Shown piece after piece: positions 34,876-42,951 of a stretch of 64,000 bases of DNA. Positions within the stretch are counted from its first letter, which is position 1; each line of letters begins with the position of its first letter. The stretch is from Falsiroseomonas sp050563535 (lineage in GTDB: Bacteria > Pseudomonadota > Alphaproteobacteria > Acetobacterales > Acetobacteraceae). The stretch covers positions 186,001-250,000 of the forward strand of contig NZ_JBNXUO010000003.1 of the NCBI RefSeq assembly GCF_050563535.1, read 5' to 3'. The translations under genes were made by a program, and so were the position numbers. The notes under the pieces were generated by a model. The model was not told the origin of the DNA, did no database searches, and saw only the letters and a program-made list of their open reading frames with translations.

Positions 34876-36651
34876 TCATCGCATCTCCTCGACGGGGTCC
34901 ACCCCCATCACCGCGAGGCCGGATCGCAGCACCACCGCCGTGGCGGCGACGAGCGCAAGCCGCGCCCGCGTCGCCGCCGGGTCATCCGGACGGATGAACC
35001 GCAGCGTCGTGTCCGCATCCCCCTTGTTCCATAATACATGAAAGTCGGCGGCCAAGTCTTGGAGAAAAAACGCGATTCGGTGCGGCTCCCGCGCCATCGC
35101 CGCAGCTTCCACGGTGCGCGGCCAGCCGGCCATGCGCCGGATCAGGGCCAGCTCGGCCGTGTCCGCCAGCAGGTCGAGCGGCGCCCCTGCCAACTCCGCC
35201 AGGGTCGGGTCGCCGGCCTTGCGGAGCACGCTGCGGCAGCGGGCATGGGCGTACTGGACGTAGAAGACCGGGTTGTCGCGCGACTGCTCCACCACCTTGT
35301 CGAGGTCGAATTCCATCTGCGCGTCTGCCTTGCGCGTCAGCATGGTGAAGCGCACGGCGTCGCGCCCCACCTCGTCGATCAGGTCGCGCAGCGTCACATA
35401 GGTGCCGGCGCGCTTGCTCATCCGCACCGGCTCGCCGTTCTTCATCACATGCACGATCTGCGTCAGCACGACGTCGAGCGTGACCTGCCGGTCCGACAGT
35501 GCCGCGACCGCGGCCTGCATCCGCTTCACATAGCCGCCGTGATCCGCGCCCCAGACCTGCACCAGCTGGGGAAATCCGCGTTCGATCTTCGCCAGGTGGT
35601 TGGCCACGTCATTCGCGAAATAGGTGCCGGAGCCGTCGGACTTGCGCAGCGGCCGGTCCACGTCGTCGCCGAACCGCGTCGCGCGGAACAGCGTCTGCTC
35701 CCGCGGCTCCCAGTCCTCCGGCGTCTTGCCCTTGGGCGGCTCCAGCACGCCGCGGTAGATCAGGTCCTTCGCGGCCAGCGCGGCTTCCGCCTTCCCGAGC
35801 CAGCCCTCGGCCACCACCTCCCGCTCGCTCACGAAGACATCGTGCCGCACGCCGAGCGCGACGAGGTCCTCCCGGATGGCGGACATCATGGCGGTGACGG
35901 TGAAGTCCCGCACGGTGTCGAGCCAGTGGGACGCGCCCGCCGGCATCGCCCCCGGCTCCGCCAGGCTGTCCTTGAAGATCTGGCGCAGCGCCGCGCCGAC
36001 GGGGATCAGGTACTCGCCCCGGTACTGCAGCCCGCCGGGGATGGACTGCGCGTAGTCCTCCTCGGTCATCGTCGTGCCGAGCGCCTGGAGGTAGCGCCAA
36101 TAGGCTGCATAGGCGAGGGCGAGCACCTGCGCGCCGGCGTCGTTGACGTAGTATTCCCGCGTCACGTCGAAGCCCGCCTTGCGCAGCAGCAGCGCCAGCG
36201 CGTCGCCCACCACGGCGCCGCGGCAATGGCCGACATGCATCGGGCCGGTCGGGTTGGCGGAGACGTATTCCACGTTCACCCGCACCCCCTGCCCCAGGCC
36301 GCTGTCGCCATAGGCCTCGCCCGTGCGCAGCACCACCGGCAGCAGGTCCCGCAGGAAGGCGTCGCGCAGCTTGAGGTTGACGAAGCCCGGCCCCGCCGGC
36401 GCCGCGCCTTCCACCATCGGCAGCGCGGCCAGCCGTTCGGCCAGCTGGGCAGCAAGCTTGGGGGGCGGCATCCGGGCCAGCTTCGCCACCACCATCGCGG
36501 CATTCGTCGCCATGTCGCCATGCGCGGCTTCCCGCGGAGGCTCGACCAGCACGCGCGCCGTCGCCTCCTCCGGCAGGTCGGGCAGGATGGCGCGGAGCGC
36601 GGCGACGACATGCGCGCGCATGACGGCGAAAAGGTCGGACGGGGCGGTCAT
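34876..36651 (-). CDS. argS: Arginine-tRNA ligase
   Basis: 591 residues. Class I signatures are GPMHVGHCRGAVVGDALA (HIGH-like) and VRMSKRAGTYVTL (KMSKS-like). The N-terminal tRNA-binding domain and the C-terminal DALR-type anticodon domain are present. Codons for residues near LQDLAADFHVLWNKG (35025-35085) are strikingly AT-rich, including TTT-TTT, GTA and TTA, quite unlike the rest of the gene. It follows dgt by 33 bases. Confidence 0.97.
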   Translation of the reverse strand: MTAPSDLFAVMRAHVVAALRAILPDLPEEATARVLVEPPREAAHGDMATNAAMVVAKLARMPPPKLAAQLAERLAALPMVEGAAPAGPGFVNLKLRDAFLRDLLPVVLRTGEAYGDSGLGQGVRVNVEYVSANPTGPMHVGHCRGAVVGDALALLLRKAGFDVTREYYVNDAGAQVLALAYAAYWRYLQALGTTMTEEDYAQSIPGGLQYRGEYLIPVGAALRQIFKDSLAEPGAMPAGASHWLDTVRDFTVTAMMSAIREDLVALGVRHDVFVSEREVVAEGWLGKAEAALAAKDLIYRGVLEPPKGKTPEDWEPREQTLFRATRFGDDVDRPLRKSDGSGTYFANDVANHLAKIERGFPQLVQVWGADHGGYVKRMQAAVAALSDRQVTLDVVLTQIVHVMKNGEPVRMSKRAGTYVTLRDLIDEVGRDAVRFTMLTRKADAQMEFDLDKVVEQSRDNPVFYVQYAHARCRSVLRKAGDPTLAELAGAPLDLLADTAELALIRRMAGWPRTVEAAAMAREPHRIAFFLQDLAADFHVLWNKGDADTTLRFIRPDDPAATRARLALVAATAVVLRSGLAVMGVDPVEEMR

Positions 36652-36684
36652 GTCGTGTCTTCCAGGGAAACGGGGATTCGGGCC

Positions 36685-37860
36685 TCAGCCCGGGATGGTC
36701 GGGTCGGTCATCCGCCTGTGCTCCTCGAGAGCGAAGCGGTCCGTCATGCCGGCCAGGTAGTCACAGACCGCGCGGGCGGCGGCGGTGCTGCCGGCCTCCC
36801 CCGCACGGGCCTGCCACCAGGGGGGAAGCTGGCGCGGCTCGCCATGCAGCAGGCTGAACATCATCTGGAGCGCCCGCTTGCATTTCTGCGTCGTGCGGTT
36901 GACGCGCCAGTGGCGGTACATGCGCTGGAACAGGAAGGCGCGCAGTTCGTTGTTCGCCTCCATCATCGCATCGCTGAACGCCACCACCGGGCGGTCATGC
37001 GCGCGGATGTCGTCGGCGGAACGGGGGCCGAGCGCGGCGATGCGGCGCCGCGCCTCGGCCACCGTGTCGTTCACCATGGCGTTGATGACGCGGCGCACCA
37101 CCTCCCCGGTCGCGCGGTCGCGCGGCAGGTCGGGGTTGGCGCGCCGCGCGGCCTCATGGGCCTCGCCCACCAGCGGCAGCGCCGTGGCCTCCTCCAGCGT
37201 GAACAGGCCGGCGCGCACGCCGTCATCGAGGTCGTGGTTGTTGTAGGCGATGTCGTCGGCCAGCGCCGCCACCTGCGCCTCCGCGCTCGCATGGGTGGAG
37301 AGTTCCAGCGGGTGCAGCCGGTCGTATTCGGCGATGTAGGGGGCGGGGCGGCGCAGCGGGCCGTTGTGCTTGGCCAGGCCCTCCAGCGTCTCCCAGGTGA
37401 GGTTCAACCCGTCGAAGCCGGCGTAGCGCGTCTCCAGCAGGGTCACGGCCTTCAGCGACTGCGCGTTGTGGTCGAAGCCGCCATGCGGCTTCATCATCGC
37501 GTCCAGCGCATCCTCCCCCCCATGGCCGAAGGGCGGGTGGCCGAGGTCGTGCGCCAGCGCCAGCGCCTCCGCCAGGTCCTCCTCCAGCGCCAGTTCGCGG
37601 GCGATGGAGCGCGCGATCTGCGCGACTTCCAGGCTGTGGGTCAAACGGGTCCGGAAATGGTCGCCCTCATGGTAGACGAAGACCTGCGTCTTGTACTGCA
37701 GCCGCCGGAAGGCGGTGGAGTGGATGACGCGGTCGCGGTCCCGCTGGAAGGGCGAGCGCGCGCCGCCGCCGGGCTCGGCATGCAGCCGCCCGCGGGAGGA
37801 GGACGCCCGCACCGCCCAGGGGGCGAGCCCGTCCGGCAGCCGCATCGGGTCCATGGGCAT
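36685..37860 (-). CDS. dgt: Deoxyguanosinetriphosphate triphosphohydrolase-like protein
   Basis: 391 residues. HD-domain metal ligands are visible: His in RTRLTHSLEVAQI, the His-Asp pair in LALAHDLGHPPFGH, and Asp in LADDIAYNNHD. It removes triphosphate from dGTP or related dNTPs and may help maintain fidelity. The ATG at 37860 opens the 11-kb minus-strand operon. Only 17 bases separate it from the divergent Fe-S carrier gene if that starts at 37878, so their promoters must overlap the coding ends. Confidence 0.95.
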   Translation of the reverse strand: MPMDPMRLPDGLAPWAVRASSSRGRLHAEPGGGARSPFQRDRDRVIHSTAFRRLQYKTQVFVYHEGDHFRTRLTHSLEVAQIARSIARELALEEDLAEALALAHDLGHPPFGHGGEDALDAMMKPHGGFDHNAQSLKAVTLLETRYAGFDGLNLTWETLEGLAKHNGPLRRPAPYIAEYDRLHPLELSTHASAEAQVAALADDIAYNNHDLDDGVRAGLFTLEEATALPLVGEAHEAARRANPDLPRDRATGEVVRRVINAMVNDTVAEARRRIAALGPRSADDIRAHDRPVVAFSDAMMEANNELRAFLFQRMYRHWRVNRTTQKCKRALQMMFSLLHGEPRQLPPWWQARAGEAGSTAAARAVCDYLAGMTDRFALEEHRRMTDPTIPG

Positions 37861-37877
37861 CGCCCTACCACCGGGCC

Positions 37878-38270
37878 ATGACGGTGGAAAGCGCCGCCGC
37901 GCCCCCCTATCTTGTGACGGCCATGGACCAGGTCAGCCAGATTCCCTTCCGCGTCACCCCCCGCGCCGGCGCGCAGGTGGCCGAGATCGCCGAACGCGAG
38001 GGCAAGCCCGGCGGCGGGCTACGCCTGGCCGTCGATGCCGGCGGCTGTTCCGGCTTCCAGTACAAGTTCGGGCTGGAGGACGCGCCCGCCCCGGACGATC
38101 TGGTGGTGGAAGCCGGGCCGGGCCGCGTCTTCGTGGACCCGGTCAGCCTGGAACTGCTGGCCGGCGCCGAGCTGGACTGGGCGGAGGAGCTGATCGGCGC
38201 CCATTTTGCGGTCCGCAACCCGCAGGCCGTCAGCTCCTGCGGATGCGGGACGAGCTTCTCGGTCGGTTGA
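37878..38270 (+). CDS. erpA: A-type iron-sulfur cluster carrier (ErpA/IscA family)
   Basis: 130 residues. The three cysteines of the family are present: GGCSGFQYKF in the middle and SSCGCGTSF at the end. It carries Fe-S clusters to target proteins; ilvD, a nearby Fe-S enzyme, is one candidate client. The ATG at 37878 gives 15 extra residues before the family start; ATG 37923 (MDQVSQIPFRV) is an equally good choice, and a TATCTT sits just before it. Which A-type member this is cannot be fixed from sequence alone. Confidence 0.85.
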   Translation: MTVESAAAPPYLVTAMDQVSQIPFRVTPRAGAQVAEIAEREGKPGGGLRLAVDAGGCSGFQYKFGLEDAPAPDDLVVEAGPGRVFVDPVSLELLAGAELDWAEELIGAHFAVRNPQAVSSCGCGTSFSVG

Positions 38271-38304
38271 TCGCCGCGCGGCGGGCGGGCACTGTGCCGC
38301 CCGC

Positions 38305-39078
38305 ATGATCCGCCTCGCCACCTTCAACGTGAACTCGGTGCGCCGGCGCGCCGGGCATGTCCGCCGCTTCCTGGAGCGGCGCCAGCCCGACCTGCTGTTC
38401 CTTCAGGAGCTGAAGTGCCGGACGGAGGAGTTCCCGGCCCTCGAATTCGAGGGCACGGGCTACCGGGTTCATGCGGTGGGGCAGCCGGGCGGGCGCAACG
38501 GCGTGGCCGTTCTCGGCCGCATCCCCTTCGAGGTGGTGACCGATTCGCTGCCCGGCGACGAGGCGGATGCCCAGGCCCGCTACATCGAGGTGCGGGCCGC
38601 CGGCCTGCACGCGGCGGGCATCTACCTGCCGAACGGCAATTCCGGCGGCGAGGATGGCTATGCCTACAAGCTGTCCTGGATGGGGCGCCTGCGGGCAGTG
38701 GCGGCGGCGCGGCTCGACTCCTTCGCGCCCTTCGCGGTGCTGGGCGACTTCAATGTCTGCCCGACCGCGCTCGACCTCGCGCCCGGCGCGCTGCCGGCGA
38801 CCGATGCGCTGGTGCGCCCGGAAAGCCGGGCTGCCTACCGCGCGATCGAGAATCTCGGCCTCACCGACGCGCTCCGCGCGCTCCATCCGGGTGAGAGGGT
38901 CTATACCTACTGGGACTACGGCCCGGCCTTCGAGCGCAATGCCGGGCTGCGGATCGACCACGCCCTGCTCAGCGCGGAACTGGCCGAGCGTCTTGCGGGG
39001 GCGGAGGTGGACGTGGCCCCACGGGCGGAGGAAAGCCCGTCCGACCATACCCCGGTCGTCATCGAACTCGACGGCTGA
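38305..39078 (+). CDS. xth: Exodeoxyribonuclease III
   Basis: 257 residues. The family motifs appear in order: ATFNVNSVRRR, LFLQELK with catalytic Glu, IYLPNGN, GDFNVCPT and SDHTPVV with the catalytic His. It cuts DNA 3' of abasic sites and removes 3' blocking groups in base excision repair. The ATG at 38305 starts right at MIRLATFN. It follows the Fe-S carrier gene by 34 bases and converges on the lipoprotein gene only 6 bases away. Confidence 0.95.
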   Translation: MIRLATFNVNSVRRRAGHVRRFLERRQPDLLFLQELKCRTEEFPALEFEGTGYRVHAVGQPGGRNGVAVLGRIPFEVVTDSLPGDEADAQARYIEVRAAGLHAAGIYLPNGNSGGEDGYAYKLSWMGRLRAVAAARLDSFAPFAVLGDFNVCPTALDLAPGALPATDALVRPESRAAYRAIENLGLTDALRALHPGERVYTYWDYGPAFERNAGLRIDHALLSAELAERLAGAEVDVAPRAEESPSDHTPVVIELDG

Positions 39079-39084
39079 CGGCGC

Positions 39085-39306
39085 CTACCAGCGGCGCCAA
39101 TGCCCCGGCGGGCCGTAGTAGCCCCGCGGAGGTCCCCAGTGGCGATAGGGCCGCGGATAGGGGCGCCAAGCCGGCGGGGGCGGGCTGTAATAGGCAGGCG
39201 GGGCCACGTAGACGCCGCCATAGACCGGCGGGCCGACATCCGCCGCCACCACGCAGCCGCCGAGCGGCAGCGCCGCCAGCAGCAGCAGGATCGGCCGGAC
39301 ACGCAT
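39085..39306 (-). CDS. Small Pro/Tyr-rich lipoprotein, 73 residues
   Basis: MRVRPILLLLAALPLGGC is a lipoprotein signal with lipobox LGGC at residues 15-18. The mature part is almost entirely Pro, Tyr, Trp, Gly and Arg, ending in HWGPPRGYYGPPGHWRRW. It resembles in composition the 92-residue exported protein encoded just upstream. The family is not recognised, but such short aromatic and proline-rich envelope proteins are common in this class. The role is unknown. Confidence 0.75.
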   Translation of the reverse strand: MRVRPILLLLAALPLGGCVVAADVGPPVYGGVYVAPPAYYSPPPPAWRPYPRPYRHWGPPRGYYGPPGHWRRW

Positions 39307-39424
39307 CGCGGGATGCCTCCAGGACCCGGCGGCTGGATTGCCGCCGGACAGCTTCGGGGTGAACGCGCCCGCAGCCCGGGCGGCGTGGCCGGAAGGCGCC
39401 GGGCGCCCTCCGCTCACCACCACG

Positions 39425-39703
39425 TCACCAGCGGCGGTCGTGCCAATGGTGGCGGGGCGGGCCCCAGCCGCGATGGTCGCGCCAGTGGTGGCGGGGCGGC
39501 GGGTAGTAGGGGCGGTAGACCGGCGACGGTCCCCAGTGCCGGGGGGGCGGCGCGTAGTGGCGGCCGCCATGGCCGTATCCGTAGCCGTAGCCATACCCGT
39601 AACCGCCGCGGTGGTCGCGCACCGGGGTGATGTCGCCGGCCAGCGCGGCGCCGGAGCCGAGCGCGAGCGGCAGCAGCAGGAGAAGGCTTCGAAGGCGTCG
39701 CAT
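39425..39703 (-). CDS. Small exported Gly/Tyr/His-rich protein, 92 residues
   Basis: A signal peptide (MRRLRSLLLLLPLALGSG, then AALAG) is followed by a GYGYGYGYGYGHGGRHY run and repeats of the kind RHWGPSP, HHWRDHRGWGPP and RHHWHDRRW. The eleven His residues could bind metal ions, but this is inference. It shares the HWGPP motif with the 73-residue lipoprotein downstream. The 118-base gap between them shows nothing I can name. The start at 39703 gives a standard signal. Confidence 0.7.
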   Translation of the reverse strand: MRRLRSLLLLLPLALGSGAALAGDITPVRDHRGGYGYGYGYGYGHGGRHYAPPPRHWGPSPVYRPYYPPPRHHWRDHRGWGPPRHHWHDRRW

Positions 39704-39795
39704 GGCGGGGTCTCCCGCGCGGCGGGGATGTTGGCCGCCGCTATGAGGCAGGAAACACCCCGCAGATGCCGCCGGAAGGGCGGGATCGGGGCAAG

Positions 39796-40215
39796 TCAGA
39801 GGCGTATGGGGCGCCGCCGTGGCAAGGCACCCGGCGGCCGCCCGCCCCCCTGCGGCGGCGCGGCAGGCGATGCCGGGTTCAGCAGGGGCGGGCCATGCGG
39901 CCAGTCGCCGGCCTTCAGCGCCGCCTCGATCCGGCGCGCGGCCTCGCCGGACGCGCAGGGCAGGGCCGCGTAGAGCATGCCCCCGCGGATCGCGTCGCGC
40001 AGCAGCGCATCGAAGGACAGGGCACCGCGCCCGATCGCCTGCAGCGCCTCGGCGGACAGGTTCGGCATCACCAGCCGGTCGGCCACGTAGATGCAGAACT
40101 GGTCGCCGGACCGCCGGCCGCCGGCATGGGAACCGAGGCGGCTGCGCAGCCCGGCCGCACCCTCCCCGGCGCCCGCGATCCCGGCATAGAGGAACCGCGC
40201 CGCACCGTCCCACAC
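39796..40215 (-). CDS. GIY-YIG-like nuclease-domain protein (N-terminus unresolved)
   Basis: The segment AARFLYAGIAGAGEG, then LRSRLGSHAGGRRSGDQFCI and YVADRLVMPNL, fits GIY-YIG-family small proteins. The matching first strand (GPGAYTVWDG) lies upstream of the only usable start, GTG at 40215, and the frame stays open with coding-like sequence back to about 40350, with no ATG, GTG or TTG before the conserved part. Either the true start is unusual or the gene has lost it. The C-terminal tail is Pro/Arg-rich. Its 5' side runs into the ilvD 3' end on the same strand. Confidence 0.6.
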   Translation of the reverse strand: MWDGAARFLYAGIAGAGEGAAGLRSRLGSHAGGRRSGDQFCIYVADRLVMPNLSAEALQAIGRGALSFDALLRDAIRGGMLYAALPCASGEAARRIEAALKAGDWPHGPPLLNPASPAAPPQGGGRPPGALPRRRPIRL

Positions 40216-40327
40216 GGTGTAGGCGCCCGGGCCGGACAGCGGGACGGCGATGTCCGGCCAGTCGGCGAAGGGGCGCGCGGCATCCGGCCCGAGTGCCGCA
40301 TGCCACCCCTCCGCCTCGGCCGTCGGG

Positions 40328-42046
40328 TCACTGGTCGGCGTAGACGTGGCTTTCCTCCGCGGCGCCGGGATGGGTCACCGCGCCCTGCGCGGCGGGGCCC
40401 ACGGTCTGGGCGTATTTCCACAGCGCGCCGGAGGTGTATTGCGTCTTCCGCGGCGTCCATTCGGCGCGGCGCTTCGCCATCTCGGCCTCCTCGACCAGCA
40501 CGTCGATCGTGCCCGCCTCCGCGTCGATGACGATGCGGTCGCCGTTCCGCAGCAGCGCGATGGGCCCGCCGACCGCCGCTTCCGGCCCGACATGGCCGAT
40601 GCAGAAGCCGCGCGTCGCGCCGCTGAAGCGCCCGTCGGTGATGAGCGCGACCTTGTCGCCCATCCCCTGCCCGTAGATCGCCGAGGTGGTGGACAGCATC
40701 TCCCGCATCCCCGGCCCGCCCTTCGGCCCCTCGTAGCGGATGATGATGACGTCGCCCGGCTTGTAGGCGCGCATCTCCACCGCCTTGAAAGCGTCCTCCT
40801 CGCAGTCGAAGCACAGCGCCGTGCCCTCGAATCGCAGCGCCTTCATGCCCGCGATCTTCACGATCGCGCCCTCGGGCGCGAGGCTGCCCTTCAGCGACAC
40901 CACGCCGCCGATGGGCGAGACGGGGTCGGAGGTCGGGCGCACCACGTCCTGGTCCTTCGGCACGATCACCTCGCGGTGGTTCTCCGCCAGCGACCGGCCG
41001 GTGACCGTGATGGCGTCGCCCCGGAGATACCCGCCTTCGAGCAGCGCCTTGATGATGACCGGCACGCCCCCGACGTTGAAGACATCGAGCGCGACATACT
41101 TTCCGCCCGGCTTCAGGTCGGCGATGTGCGGCGTCGCGCGCATGATCTCCGCGACGTCGTGGATGTCGAACCTGATCCCCGCCTCATGCGCGATGGCCGG
41201 CAGGTGCAGCGCGGCATTGGTGGAGCCGCCCGTGGCGCCGACGATGGCGGCGGCGTTGAACAGCGCATCCTTCGTGACGATGTCGCGCGGGCGAAGCTGG
41301 CGGCGGATCAGCTCCACCACCGCCTTGCCCGACTGCACCGCCCAGTAGTCGCGGCTCTGGTCCGGCGCCGGCGCACCGGCGGAGCCGGGCAACGCGAGGC
41401 CGATCACCTCGGAGATGCAGGCCATGGTGTTGGCGGTGAACTGCCCGCCGCAGGCGCCGGCACCGGGGCAGGCATGCTCCTCGAGCTCCTGCAGCTCCTC
41501 GTCGGACATGTTGCCGGCGGCGTGCTGGCCGACCGCCTCGAAGACGTCGAGCACCGTCACGTCCCGCCCGCGGTGCCGGCCCGGCATGATGGAGCCGCCA
41601 TACATGAACACCGACGGCACGTTGAGCCGGACCATCGCCATCATCAGGCCGGGCAGCGTCTTGTCGCAGCCGCCGAGGCCGACCATCGCATCATAGCAGT
41701 GGCCGCGCATCGTCAGCTCGACGCTGTCCGCGATGACATCGCGCGAGGCGAGCGACGCCTTCATGGACTGGTGGCCCATGGCGATGCCGTCGGTCACCGT
41801 GATGGTGGTGAATTCGCGCGGCGTGGCGCCGGCTTCCTTGACGCCCACCTTCACCGACTGCGCCTGGCGCGAGAGGGCGATGTTGCAGGGTGCGGCCTCG
41901 TTCCAGCAGGTGGCGACGCCGACGAAGGGCTGCTCGATCTCCTCCTTCGTCAGGCCCATCGCGTAGTAGTAGCTGCGATGCGGCGCGCGCTCCGGCCCCA
42001 CCGTGGTGTGGCGGCTCGGCAGCTTCGACTTGTCCCACTTGGTCAT
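40328..42046 (-). CDS. ilvD: Dihydroxy-acid dehydratase
   Basis: 572 residues. The Fe-S ligands appear in VATCWNEAAPCNIAL, GLGGCDKTLPGLMMA and ACPGAGACGGQFTANTM. The C-terminal ITDGRFSGATRGFCIGHVGP motif is family-specific. The enzyme converts 2,3-dihydroxy acids to 2-keto acids in isoleucine and valine synthesis. The ATG at 42046 gives MTKWDKSKLPSRHTTV. It lies alone on the minus strand, 144 bases from the divergent Uma2-type gene. Confidence 0.96.
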   Translation of the reverse strand: MTKWDKSKLPSRHTTVGPERAPHRSYYYAMGLTKEEIEQPFVGVATCWNEAAPCNIALSRQAQSVKVGVKEAGATPREFTTITVTDGIAMGHQSMKASLASRDVIADSVELTMRGHCYDAMVGLGGCDKTLPGLMMAMVRLNVPSVFMYGGSIMPGRHRGRDVTVLDVFEAVGQHAAGNMSDEELQELEEHACPGAGACGGQFTANTMACISEVIGLALPGSAGAPAPDQSRDYWAVQSGKAVVELIRRQLRPRDIVTKDALFNAAAIVGATGGSTNAALHLPAIAHEAGIRFDIHDVAEIMRATPHIADLKPGGKYVALDVFNVGGVPVIIKALLEGGYLRGDAITVTGRSLAENHREVIVPKDQDVVRPTSDPVSPIGGVVSLKGSLAPEGAIVKIAGMKALRFEGTALCFDCEEDAFKAVEMRAYKPGDVIIIRYEGPKGGPGMREMLSTTSAIYGQGMGDKVALITDGRFSGATRGFCIGHVGPEAAVGGPIALLRNGDRIVIDAEAGTIDVLVEEAEMAKRRAEWTPRKTQYTSGALWKYAQTVGPAAQGAVTHPGAAEESHVYADQ

Positions 42047-42190
42047 GTTCGCCCGCGTCCCCTGCCCGGCCCCTGCGCCCCGGACCCATGCGGGGCTGGC
42101 CAGGCTCGCCCCCTGCCTGCCACATCACGGCCTTGCGGGGTAGGGGGGCGGCTGGCGTAGGCTGGCGGGGCTGCCCAGATCGGAAGGCGC

Positions 42191-42754
42191 ATGGCTGAAC
42201 GGATCATTTTCCCCACGCTGCCGTTGACGGTCGTCGAATTCATCCCCTGGGCCGAGGCCCAGCCCTCCGGCCGCTTCGAACTGCTGGCCGGCGAGGTCGT
42301 GGCGATGGCGCCGGAGCGCGTCCAGCACCTGCGCGCCAAGGGCAACGCTTACACCGCCTTGCGCCAGGCTATCCGGTCAGCCGGCCTCCCTTGCGAGGCG
42401 TTGCCGGACGGGGCGATGGTGCGGGTCGATGATGACACCGCTTATGAGCCGGATGTGACGGTCATCTGCGGTGCGCCGCCGGCCGCGAACGAGGTCGTGG
42501 TCAGCAATCCGACGATCCTCGTCGAGGTCACCTCGCCTTCGAACAGCCGCGTGGACCTGACGACGAAGCTCGCCGACTACTTCCGCATCGCCTCGGTGCG
42601 GCACTATCTGGTGGTCCATCTCGCCCGGCGGCTGGTCATCCATCACCGGCGGGACGAGGACGGCGCCATCGCCACGCGAATGCTGCCGGGCGGCTCGCTC
42701 ACCCTCGACCCGCCCGGCATCACGGTCGGGGTCGAGGACCTGTTCGCGGCGTAG
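42191..42754 (+). CDS. Uma2-family putative endonuclease (DUF820)
   Basis: 187 residues. The PD-(D/E)XK-like core is seen as YEPDVTVICG followed by PTILVEVTSPSNSRVD and KLADYFRIASVRHYLVV, the usual Uma2/DUF820 pattern. The enzymes are little studied. The gene uses more T-ending codons (GCT, CTT, GAT) than its neighbours, a mild hint of transfer. Its stop lies 5 bases from the stop of the convergent 61-residue gene. GGAAGG precedes the ATG. Confidence 0.88.
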   Translation: MAERIIFPTLPLTVVEFIPWAEAQPSGRFELLAGEVVAMAPERVQHLRAKGNAYTALRQAIRSAGLPCEALPDGAMVRVDDDTAYEPDVTVICGAPPAANEVVVSNPTILVEVTSPSNSRVDLTTKLADYFRIASVRHYLVVHLARRLVIHHRRDEDGAIATRMLPGGSLTLDPPGITVGVEDLFAA

Positions 42755-42759
42755 CGCCC

Positions 42760-42945
42760 CTACCCCGCCGCCAGCAGGAACCCCACCCCCAGCACCAGCC
42801 CCACCACGGCGCCCGCGGCCTGTGCCTGCGGGCGGGTCAGGCGGCGGCCGGCGACGATGCGCCTCGGCAGCATCTCCGCCGCCAGCACCACCGGGGCCGA
42901 GAACAGCAGGATGGCGACCAGCAGCCGGAGCGTGCCGCCATCCAT
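42760..42945 (-). CDS. Small membrane protein behind valS, 61 residues
   Basis: The ATG lies 6 bases after the valS stop on the same strand, so co-transcription is likely. Two hydrophobic stretches (about 8-25 and 43-59) flank an Arg-rich centre (MLPRRIVAGRRLTRPQ). The family is unknown. The short length means coding status rests on hydrophobicity and position only. Confidence 0.55.
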   Translation of the reverse strand: MDGGTLRLLVAILLFSAPVVLAAEMLPRRIVAGRRLTRPQAQAAGAVVGLVLGVGFLLAAG

Positions 42946-42951
42946 GGCCGC

